Assembly (NCBI GenBank): GCA_031292555.1
Contig: JARLGV010000011.1
Span: 45,796-109,795, forward strand
From: Fimbriimonas sp.
GTDB taxonomy: Bacteria > Armatimonadota > Fimbriimonadia > Fimbriimonadales > Fimbriimonadaceae
Length of the DNA: 64,000 nucleotides
Direction of reading: 5' to 3'
The translations under genes and the position numbers were made by a program. Below, in pieces: positions 37,357 through 44,371 of this stretch. Position 1 is the stretch's first letter, and every line of letters starts with the position of its first letter. The notes under the pieces are model-generated. The model did no database searches and was not told the DNA's origin. It saw nothing but the letters and a program-made list of their open reading frames with translations.

Positions 37357-37374
37357 TGATAAACCGCTTCATCA
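37357..37374. promoter_or_regulatory. LacI-type operator, regulator side
   Basis: On the - strand this reads TGATGAAGCGGTTTATCA, a palindrome with a single mismatch between arms and the central CG usual in LacI-family sites. It lies 24 bases upstream of the lacI ATG and next to a - strand TATACA (37381-37390 region) that could be the -10 box. It differs at one base from the second operator at 37536, consistent with autoregulation. Confidence 0.75.
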
Positions 37375-37510
37375 ACAGACCTATTGTATAGCAGAAGACG
37401 GGCCAAACGGAACGATATGTTGTTCGAGATGTGATAAAAACGCCGATGTCGAACAGGTTTTTGGCAGAAAACTCTGAGGATGAGAGAGACCGAACCGCGA
37501 AAGAATGCCT

Positions 37511-37519
37511 GGTTCATCA
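37511..37519 (+). promoter_or_regulatory. Operator half-site
   Basis: GGTTCATCA matches exactly the right half of the operator at 37536-37553 and lies 17 bases ahead of it, overlapping where a -35 element would be for the TATGAT at 37534. Confidence 0.35.
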
Positions 37520-37535
37520 CTTGCTTGGCGTTGTA

Positions 37536-37553
37536 TGATGAAGCGGTTCATCA
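37536..37553. promoter_or_regulatory. LacI-type operator abutting the importer start codon
   Basis: TGATGAAGCGGTTCATCA is a palindrome with perfect seven-base arms, ending one base before the ATG of the binding-protein gene at 37554. A -10-like TATGAT (37534-37539) overlaps its left arm, which would put the transcript start within about ten bases of the ATG and leave no room for a normal ribosome binding site. It is the near-twin of 37357-37374. Confidence 0.8.
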
Positions 37554-38903
37554 ATGCGGACGTTCCTCCTTGTCTCGATCGCGGTCCTTGTAGCGTCGTC
37601 GCTATTGGTCTGGAAACTCCAGCCTTCCTCGTCCGAGGATGGGCGGATCGTATTGACTTGGGTCAGCGACGAGAACCCTGCCCGTAAAGCCCAGGCCGCG
37701 CTGTTCGAGAAGCTGCACCCCAACATCAAAGTCAATATCGATCCCGCCAACTCGGGCGTAGAGAAGGTCATCGTCCAGTGCCTCGCCGGCGTCGGACCGG
37801 ACGTGTTCGATGCGTTCGACGTCTTCCAGTTGTCGGCGTTCGCCCGATCCGGCGTGGCCATGGACGTGACCGATGAACTTCATCGTCACGGTATCGACCT
37901 CAAAGCGCAGGTGTTTTCGGGCATTTTGGGAACCTGCGTCTTTGAAGGCCGAACGTACGGAATCCCGAACAACATCGCGGCAGACGGCCTTTGGTATCAC
38001 GCAGACATGCTCCGCAATGCAGGCGTTTCACTCCCGCAAGGGGCTTGGACATGGAGCGAGATGATCCCGATCGCTCAGAAGTTGACGTTGAAGAGCCCGG
38101 ACGGGCGCATTGCTCGATACGGCCTCATGTTCGAATGGTGGAATTGGCGCCATTTCTTCGCTGGGTTCGGCGCCCACGTTTTCAACTCCGACGGCACCCG
38201 ATGCACACTGGACTCTCCTTCCGCTGTCGCCGCCGTCCAGATGATGTACGACCTCGTGTACAAGTACCATGTGTCGCCAACCCCGGTCGAAGAGACGTCG
38301 ATGGTCACCCAAGGAGGCTTCGGATCTGGATACATCTCACTCTTCGCCGCCAAGCGTGGGGCGATGGCGATCGGCGGCCGGTGGTGGCTCGAGCAATTGA
38401 GACAGGCCAAGGGTCTCGACCTCGATGTCGCTGAGTCGCCCTACGGCACTACCCACGCTACCCACGCCTACGGACGAGGACTCCTCGTCAACAAGGACTC
38501 GCGACACCTCCAAGAAGCCTTGGAGTTTCAGCGGTTCTTGGCGTCCGAGGAGTACCTGGATCTCATCAACGAACAGGCGGATGGCGCAGCGGCGTTCAAG
38601 GCGGCCGATGAAAAGCCGTCCTTCTTTCACGACCCTCATCACCCCGAAGAGCGGTACAACGCCGCGTGGCTTCACATCTTGGAGATCGGTAAAGGGGACG
38701 ACGTTAGCCCCTATGTCGACTCCAACACGGTCGCCCGGTTACTTCAGGTTCAGCTGGATCTGATCCAAGCCGGCCAAAAGGCCCCCGCCGCGGGCATGCG
38801 CGACGCCGCCGCCAACATCAACGACGCGATCGAGAAATCGGTGGCAGAGGATCCTTCGCTGAAGGAGCGCTTCCATGCGACCGTGGAGTCAACGCCGCGA
38901 TGA
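37554..38903 (+). CDS. ABC sugar transporter solute-binding protein
   Basis: A 449-residue family 1 extracellular binding protein. The N-terminus MRTFLLVSIAVLVASSLLVW is an export signal or membrane anchor, without a lipobox cysteine. RIVLTWVSDENPARKAQAAL, VKVDIDP-like strands (VNIDPANSGVEKVI), GRTYGIPNNIAADGLWYHAD and MAIGGRWWLEQLR are typical of maltose-type binding proteins. It would capture an oligosaccharide in the periplasm for the two permeases downstream. The start codon directly follows the LacI-type operator. The stop overlaps the next start as ATGA. Confidence 0.92.
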   Translation: MRTFLLVSIAVLVASSLLVWKLQPSSSEDGRIVLTWVSDENPARKAQAALFEKLHPNIKVNIDPANSGVEKVIVQCLAGVGPDVFDAFDVFQLSAFARSGVAMDVTDELHRHGIDLKAQVFSGILGTCVFEGRTYGIPNNIAADGLWYHADMLRNAGVSLPQGAWTWSEMIPIAQKLTLKSPDGRIARYGLMFEWWNWRHFFAGFGAHVFNSDGTRCTLDSPSAVAAVQMMYDLVYKYHVSPTPVEETSMVTQGGFGSGYISLFAAKRGAMAIGGRWWLEQLRQAKGLDLDVAESPYGTTHATHAYGRGLLVNKDSRHLQEALEFQRFLASEEYLDLINEQADGAAAFKAADEKPSFFHDPHHPEERYNAAWLHILEIGKGDDVSPYVDSNTVARLLQVQLDLIQAGQKAPAAGMRDAAANINDAIEKSVAEDPSLKERFHATVESTPR

Positions 38904-39856
38904 GGGCCAATCGAAGCCGGACGATTGCAGCGCTCGCCTTCCTCGCACCCAATCTCGTCGGCTTCCTCGTCTTCACGGCCGGTCCCGTGATCTTCTCGCT
39001 AGGAGCCAGTTTTACTAACTGGAATCTGCAGCAGACGGTGCCCACACGGGTGAACGGGTTCGCCAACTATTCCGAACTCCTGGGCGACCACTACTTCTGG
39101 CTCTTCTTCGTCAACACGCTCTACATGATGCTCGGACTCCCGTTCGCGTTGTTCGGAGCGCTATGGCTAGCGATTCTTCTCAATCGAAAGGTTCGGGGAC
39201 TTGGCGCCTATCGAACCCTGCTTTATCTGCCGAGCTTTGCGTCGGGCGTTGCGATCATGATCCTGTGGAAGGCGCTATACAACCCAGACTTCGGCCCGAT
39301 CAACGAGACGATTCGGCACCTCTTCACGGCAGTGGGCGTGCATGCGGACACGCCTCAATGGCTCCAATCCACCCACAATTTGGCCGCCCTCGATGTCGAG
39401 AAGGTCGGACTGAGCACCAAGCAGTTCGGTATCGGCGCACGCGATGCCCTGATCTTGATGGGTATCTGGATCGCGATCGGCGGGAACAACATGCTGCTCT
39501 ATCTGGCGGCGCTTACCAACGTGCCCGAAGAGTTGATCGAAGCAGCCCAGCTGGATGGGGCATCGCCATGGAAATGCTTCGCCAACGTCACTTGGCCCCA
39601 GCTTGCTCCTACCACCTTCTTCATCCTCGTCATGTCCATCATCGGGGGGCTTCAAGGCGGATTCGAGACCGCTCGGGTAATGACGTCGGGCGGTCCGGCT
39701 GGCACCACCACCACCCTCGCCTACTTCATCTACAGCCTGGCATTCGAGCAATTTCGCATCGGATATGCCTCGGCCGTCGCCTGGGTCCTGTTCGCGTTCG
39801 TCTTCGTGGCGACCCTGATCAACTGGAGGTTCGGCAATCGTGCAGCGGAGTTCTAG
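38900..39856 (+). CDS. ABC sugar transporter permease, MalF type
   Basis: A 318-residue permease with six membrane segments. It starts RTIAALAFLAPNLVGFLVFT and has the cytoplasmic EAA loop EAAQLDGASPWKCFANVTWP (about 215-234), which docks the ATPase. GGFETARVMTSGGPAGTTTT is the usual last periplasmic loop. The start overlaps the binding-protein stop (ATGA), so translation is coupled. The next permease starts 198 bases later; that gap shows no gene and ends in a strong ribosome binding site. Confidence 0.92.
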   Translation: MRANRSRTIAALAFLAPNLVGFLVFTAGPVIFSLGASFTNWNLQQTVPTRVNGFANYSELLGDHYFWLFFVNTLYMMLGLPFALFGALWLAILLNRKVRGLGAYRTLLYLPSFASGVAIMILWKALYNPDFGPINETIRHLFTAVGVHADTPQWLQSTHNLAALDVEKVGLSTKQFGIGARDALILMGIWIAIGGNNMLLYLAALTNVPEELIEAAQLDGASPWKCFANVTWPQLAPTTFFILVMSIIGGLQGGFETARVMTSGGPAGTTTTLAYFIYSLAFEQFRIGYASAVAWVLFAFVFVATLINWRFGNRAAEF

Positions 39857-40054
39857 AACGCCCTTGTTGCCCATTTGCTCCAGACAAGCAAACCAGCAGC
39901 CTTGGTATGAACTTGTCGCCGCGTCTCCTCTCCCTCGGCGGACGGAAGGAGAAGAAGCGCTGCCGGTCGGGCTTGGCAAACTCATGGGTTGGCGCGAATC
40001 CGGCAATCACGCTCCCTGTCCCTCCGCGTTTCGAACAGGGTGTTGGAGGAATGA

Positions 40055-40882
40055 ATGAAGCGTAACTACGTGACCGGAGTGAAGAACGGAGCAGTAGTTG
40101 CGTTGCTCACCGTGTTCGCCCTCTCAACCGTTGCGCCGTTGCTTTGGATGCTGTTCACAAGCTTCAAGCCGATGCAGGAGGTGGAGAGCGGGAACCTTCT
40201 GCCCAAGGTTTGGCACCGCGAGAACTACGGCGCGGTGTTCGAGCAGGTCCCGTTCGCCCGATACTACATGAATTCGGTTTTCGTGGCCGCCTGGGTTACA
40301 TTCCTTACTTGCCTCACGAGCGCAATGGGGGCTTTCGCATTTGCCCGCATGGAGTGGAAGGGGCGCGACGCCCTGTTCCGACTCTATCTCGCCACGATGA
40401 TGATTCCGGGTGTTGTGACGATGATTCCGAATTACACGCTCATGGTGAAGCTGCACATGCTCGACTCCTTCACCGGGCTGATCGTCCCCTCCTCCTTCGG
40501 CGCTTTCGGAACATTCCTGCTTCGCCAATTCATGCTCACGATCCCAAAGGCTCTCGATGAAGCGGCCACTATCGACGGCGCGGGCTATTGGAGCATCTTC
40601 GTCGACGTGGTGCTTCCCTTGGCCCGGCCCGGGCTGATCGCGCTTGCGATCTTTACCTTCCTCGGCAACTACGGCTCCTTCTATTGGCCGTTGGTGCTCA
40701 TCAAGTCGGAGAGCCTGCGGACCTTGCCGATCGGGCTTATGTACTTCGACTCTACTTACGGGCAGCAAACGAACCTGCTGATGGCGGCAAGCGTCATGAG
40801 CCTGCTACCGCCGATTCTGCTCTTTCTGGTGGGTCAGAAGCACCTGGTCAAGGGCATCGCTTTCGGCGCGGTCAAGGGCTAA
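40055..40882 (+). CDS. ABC sugar transporter permease, MalG type
   Basis: A 275-residue permease. It starts LLWMLFTSFKPMQEVESGNL, has YLATMMIPGVVTMIPNYTLM and the EAA loop DEAATIDGAGYWSIFVDVVL (about 170-189), and ends MSLLPPILLFLVGQKHLVKG. GGAGGA four bases before the ATG at 40055 is a strong ribosome binding site; an ATG at 40051 is out of frame. It completes the membrane part of the importer. No ATPase gene follows, so a shared MsmX-type ATPase from elsewhere is expected. The last four bases overlap the convergent coaBC gene. Confidence 0.92.
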   Translation: MKRNYVTGVKNGAVVALLTVFALSTVAPLLWMLFTSFKPMQEVESGNLLPKVWHRENYGAVFEQVPFARYYMNSVFVAAWVTFLTCLTSAMGAFAFARMEWKGRDALFRLYLATMMIPGVVTMIPNYTLMVKLHMLDSFTGLIVPSSFGAFGTFLLRQFMLTIPKALDEAATIDGAGYWSIFVDVVLPLARPGLIALAIFTFLGNYGSFYWPLVLIKSESLRTLPIGLMYFDSTYGQQTNLLMAASVMSLLPPILLFLVGQKHLVKGIAFGAVKG

Positions 40883-42051
40883 CGCGCAAGGTTATCAAGA
40901 AGCCAGAGTGCGCAAGCGAGCTTGCTTCGCCTACCGCTCATGACCGGAGCAACGTCGCGTCGGATCAGCGCGATGTCGTTATCCTCTGCGTCGAAGCCGG
41001 TGCCGGGGGCGCTCACATCGTTGGCCGCGATCGCAAACAGACCTTTCCGAACGAGCTTCTCCATGGCGACCGAGAGGTCGGACGTCGGTTCGGCAGCAAA
41101 TCCGACTACGCAAGCACTCGGGTAGCTCCGCGCCACCTGAGCGATGATATCGGGGTTGGGAACGAGCGTCAGCGTGATGTTGTCCTTGCCACGGCGCATC
41201 TTGCCCGCGACCGGATCGGCGGGACGGTAGTCCGCGACTGCCGCGGCACCGATCACGATGTCGGCCCCGGCCGATTCATTAATCGTGGCCTCCAACATCT
41301 GAACGGCGTCTCCCACCCGGACCACCTTGGCCTGCAGCGGATACGCGATTTGCACCGGCCCGCTAACGATCGTCACCTCCGCACCCATTAATAGAGCCGC
41401 ACGCGCGATCGCCGATCCCATCTTCCCGCTGGACCGATTGCTGAGGAATCGCACTTCGTCGATCGGCTCCTGGGTGGGCCCGCTGGTGATCACGACCCGC
41501 TTTCCGGCTAACAGACGAGACGATGCGAGCACCGCCTGCACCGTGTCGACGATCTGGCTGTTGGGCGCCAGTTTGCCTTGGCCATGTTCGCCGCACGCTA
41601 CGTCCCCCTCTTGCGGTTCGACGATCGCCACCGCGCGAGCCGACAACGTCTTTAGCGAACGCTGGGTGATCTCGTTGGCGTACATCTGCGGGTTCATCGC
41701 GGGGGCGACAACCAGCGGGCAGGTGGCGGCAAGAACGAGGGTCGTCAGCATGTCGTCGCCGATCCCCGCCGCAAGCTTGTTGATCGTGTTCGCGGTCGCC
41801 GGCGCCACGAGGATCAGGTCCGCCTGCCTGGCCCAGTCGATATGGGCCATCCGACCGGTTTCCGGTTCGTCGAAAGCGTCGATCAGGCATGGGTTCCCGG
41901 TCAGCGTCTCGAAGAGGGTCGGCGTCACGAACTGCTGCGCCGCATCGGTCAGACAGGCGCGGATCGTATGGCCTTGCCGCATCAACTCGCGGGCCAGATC
42001 CGCCGCCCGATACGCTGCGATCGACCCACTTACGCCGAGAACGATGTTCAT
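40879..42051 (-). CDS. coaBC: Phosphopantothenoylcysteine decarboxylase / phosphopantothenate-cysteine ligase
   Basis: A 390-residue bifunctional enzyme making 4'-phosphopantetheine for coenzyme A. The N-terminal flavin decarboxylase domain (CoaC, about 1-180) has GVSGSIAAYRAADLARELMR, the PAMNPQMY loop and GDVACGEHGQGKL with the catalytic cysteine. The C-terminal CTP-dependent ligase domain (CoaB, about 185-390) has VVITSGPTQEPIDEVRFLSN and RSSGKMGSA. The start overlaps the gmk stop as ATGA, indicating translational coupling with gmk and yvcK upstream. Confidence 0.95.
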   Translation of the reverse strand: MNIVLGVSGSIAAYRAADLARELMRQGHTIRACLTDAAQQFVTPTLFETLTGNPCLIDAFDEPETGRMAHIDWARQADLILVAPATANTINKLAAGIGDDMLTTLVLAATCPLVVAPAMNPQMYANEITQRSLKTLSARAVAIVEPQEGDVACGEHGQGKLAPNSQIVDTVQAVLASSRLLAGKRVVITSGPTQEPIDEVRFLSNRSSGKMGSAIARAALLMGAEVTIVSGPVQIAYPLQAKVVRVGDAVQMLEATINESAGADIVIGAAAVADYRPADPVAGKMRRGKDNITLTLVPNPDIIAQVARSYPSACVVGFAAEPTSDLSVAMEKLVRKGLFAIAANDVSAPGTGFDAEDNDIALIRRDVAPVMSGRRSKLACALWLLDNLAR

Positions 42052-42599
42052 TCCGAGGTCAGCTCCCTCAACTTCTGCACCGCTAGATCGACGACGTCAT
42101 TCACGATCTGATGCTGGTACTCGCCAGCATGAGACATTTCTTCGACCGCTTTGGCAAGCCTCTTTTTCTTCACTTCCGGGGAATCCAAATCACGGAGATT
42201 GATCCTGTCTCGGAGGGCCTCCTCCGAGGGGGGCATTAGAAATACTGTGATTGCATCTGGGCGGAGTTTCATGACGTCCAGCGCCCCTTGCACGTCGATC
42301 TTCAGCACCGCGATCCTGCCTTCTTCCAACGCCCGATCCATCAACGTGCGCGGCGTTCCGTAGAAATTGTCGAAGACCGGTTTGTACTCGAGGAAGAAAT
42401 CCTCATCGATCAGCTTCCTGAACTGCTCAACCGTAAGGAAAACATAGTCTCTGCCATCGACCTCTCCCGGCCGCGGATCTCGCGTCGTTCGTGCGACGAT
42501 GCGTTCGACCGAGGGGTCAAGTTCCTTCCATCGATCGATCACCGAGTCTTTCCCTACCGCACTCGGGCCACTGAGTATAACGAGCCGTCCCGCTGCCAT
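42048..42599 (-). CDS. gmk: Guanylate kinase
   Basis: A 183-residue kinase converting GMP and ATP to GDP and ADP. The P-loop is LSGPSAVGKDSVIDRW; GPSAVGKDS deviates mildly from the family's usual GPSGVGKG/ST. Next come the GMP-binding VARTTRDPRPGEVDGRDYVF (about 36-55) and the lid segment. The C-terminus is typical. It lies between yvcK (two bases) and coaBC (four-base overlap) in one - strand operon, a common bacterial gmk neighbourhood. Confidence 0.95.
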   Translation of the reverse strand: MAAGRLVILSGPSAVGKDSVIDRWKELDPSVERIVARTTRDPRPGEVDGRDYVFLTVEQFRKLIDEDFFLEYKPVFDNFYGTPRTLMDRALEEGRIAVLKIDVQGALDVMKLRPDAITVFLMPPSEEALRDRINLRDLDSPEVKKKRLAKAVEEMSHAGEYQHQIVNDVVDLAVQKLRELTSE

Positions 42600-42601
42600 C
42601 G

Positions 42602-43912
42602 CTATCGACCCACCAAACTCATCAAACGCGACACCACTTTGATTGGGTCGTGCCGCACGAAATCGGTATCACTCATGTAGTTCCCCTGTAGCACCTTGAG
42701 ACCCAACACCTTGATCCGGTCGATATCGGGCTCGACCACATACTGCCCCACGTTGGAGTATCGGCCCAAGAGCGATTCGTTTGGAGTTCCGGTGTTGACC
42801 ATCACATAGTCGAACACCTTCCGTTCGGTGTTATTCAAGATCGTCGTGACGTGTTCGGAAGCGCTGAACGTATCGCTCTCGCCCGGTTGGGTCATGACGT
42901 TGCAGATATAGACTTTGGGCGCCTTGCTGAGGCGGATCGCCTCCGCGATCTCCGGCACGAGCAGGTTCGGGATCACGCTTGTGTACACGCTCCCTGGTCC
43001 GATGCAAATCAGATCTGCTTCCTGGATCGCCTCCACCGCCGCCTTGTACCCGATGCAGTTTGGCGGATCCAAGTGAATGCGCCGGATGCGCCGGCCCGCC
43101 GATACGATGGCCGTCTCCCCGCAAATCTCCTCGCCGTCTTCCAGTACCGCGCGCAACCCTACCGTCTCAAGGGTGGAAGGTACGACCCGTCCACGAATCG
43201 CAAGAACGTCGGAGGCGATTTCGATCGCTCGCTCGAAGTCGCCTTTCGCCTGATCCACAAGCGCCGCAATGAGCAGGTTTCCGATTGCGTGGCCGCTGAG
43301 CGATCCGCTATCGTCCTTGAACCGGTGCTGGAAAAGATCGGTCATCGACTTTTCCGCGTCAGCCAGGGCAACGAGGCAGTTCCGGATGTCGCCGGGCGGG
43401 ATCATGCCCTTGTCTTGAATCAGTTTCCCCGAGCTTCCGCCGTCGTCAGTCACGGTGACGATTGCGGTGATGTTGCTCGAATGGTGCTTCAAGCCTCTGA
43501 GCAACGTGCTGAGGCCGGTTCCCCCTCCCATCGCGACGATCCGTGGGCCCTGGGCAAGCTGGCGTCGCCGCACGTAGACGTCCACCTTGCCGGCGGTCAG
43601 ACCGGGGTTGAGCGTCTCGACGATGTGGTTGATAACCGCTCGAATGGCGCGGAACGTGAGGTAGATGCCAAACAGCAGGAAAACCAGGCCTAGGGCCCAT
43701 TCGGTGGTGTCCAGGCGATCTCGAGGTACCAGCCGCTCCAACCCCAGGTGGGTCATCGTCGCAAACCAGTTGGCCAGCGGCTTGACGATCGGCTTGAAGC
43801 CAAGCCCGATGCCGAGAAGGAGCGAGATGATCCCAAGGACCATCATGCCCGCAGCCTTTTGGAGGCCGACAGTCGGAGCAAGCAGCTTCCGCAGCCGGTA
43901 GCTCTTAATCAT
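42602..43912 (-). CDS. yvcK: YvcK/CofD-like protein with N-terminal membrane domain
   Basis: A 436-residue protein. Two membrane helices (about 15-45 and 65-95: MMVLGIISLLLGIGLGFKPI, LGLVFLLFGIYLTFRAI) precede a CofD-like Rossmann domain beginning RIVAMGGGTGLSTLLRGLKH with TVTDDGGSSGKLIQDKG. DIRNCLVALADAE and GPGSVYTSVIPNLLV are further YvcK signatures. In Firmicutes, YvcK binds UDP-GlcNAc and is needed for gluconeogenic growth and cell shape. The membrane extension occurs in several phyla. It overlaps the upstream gene by eight bases and is two bases from gmk. Confidence 0.9.
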   Translation of the reverse strand: MIKSYRLRKLLAPTVGLQKAAGMMVLGIISLLLGIGLGFKPIVKPLANWFATMTHLGLERLVPRDRLDTTEWALGLVFLLFGIYLTFRAIRAVINHIVETLNPGLTAGKVDVYVRRRQLAQGPRIVAMGGGTGLSTLLRGLKHHSSNITAIVTVTDDGGSSGKLIQDKGMIPPGDIRNCLVALADAEKSMTDLFQHRFKDDSGSLSGHAIGNLLIAALVDQAKGDFERAIEIASDVLAIRGRVVPSTLETVGLRAVLEDGEEICGETAIVSAGRRIRRIHLDPPNCIGYKAAVEAIQEADLICIGPGSVYTSVIPNLLVPEIAEAIRLSKAPKVYICNVMTQPGESDTFSASEHVTTILNNTERKVFDYVMVNTGTPNESLLGRYSNVGQYVVEPDIDRIKVLGLKVLQGNYMSDTDFVRHDPIKVVSRLMSLVGR

Positions 43913-44300
43913 CCTTGTCGTCGGGCAGGAATACCCCTAAAACTCCATTGATGAATGAAATCAAAAGGCTGGCGACGAACGCGGCGATAAACGCCTTGGG
44001 TCCCGAATCGCTGATCTTGAAGCCAAGGTTCAGCGAAGCAGCAACCCAAAGCACGACCGCATTGATCACTAGCGAAAACAGGCCGAGCGTAATGCAGCTG
44101 AGTGGGATTGTAATCAGCTTGAGAATCTTGCCCAGCGTCGCGTTGAGGAAGCTGAGCACGGCTACGCCGATCAGCAGTTTCAGAGCCCCGTCGATCGAGC
44201 TGACGTCGACTTGGAAACCCAGTTGTAGTGCGTGAGTCACCAACGATGCCGCAAAGACCGATATCGCGAGAACGATCCAACGTAAAAGTAACTTCCTCAT
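43905..44300 (-). CDS. Small YvlD/phage-holin-4-like membrane protein
   Basis: A 131-residue protein with four membrane helices (about 5-25, 38-58, 65-90, 105-125). LIGVAVLSFLNATLGKILKL and TIPLSCITLGLFSLVINAVV match the YvlD family (DUF360, also called phage holin 4_2), which is widespread in chromosomes and not a sign of phage. The C-terminus is acidic (PDDKDD). It leads the yvcK-gmk-coaBC operon, overlapping yvcK by eight bases. It is divergent from mutS. The cellular role is unknown. Confidence 0.85.
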   Translation of the reverse strand: MRKLLLRWIVLAISVFAASLVTHALQLGFQVDVSSIDGALKLLIGVAVLSFLNATLGKILKLITIPLSCITLGLFSLVINAVVLWVAASLNLGFKISDSGPKAFIAAFVASLLISFINGVLGVFLPDDKDD

Positions 44301-44371
44301 ACTTCGCCCCCTATCCCATTATGATGTCATACGGTCTTGGGCGCTCATTTTGGTGCAAAACGTGCGCGCCA

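Noticed and set aside
39163..40065. 300-residue frame across the MalF gene and the gap before MalG
   Set aside because: Out-of-frame shadow of MalF; the 198-base gap itself contains nothing protein-like beyond the ribosome binding site.
43905..44300. Prophage holin
   Set aside because: The family name includes phage holin, but the protein is the chromosomal YvlD type and no other phage gene is present.
44228..44371. Upstream part of the mutS frame
   Set aside because: It overlaps the divergent membrane-protein gene and has no similarity to MutS N-termini, which begin close to TPMMQQY.
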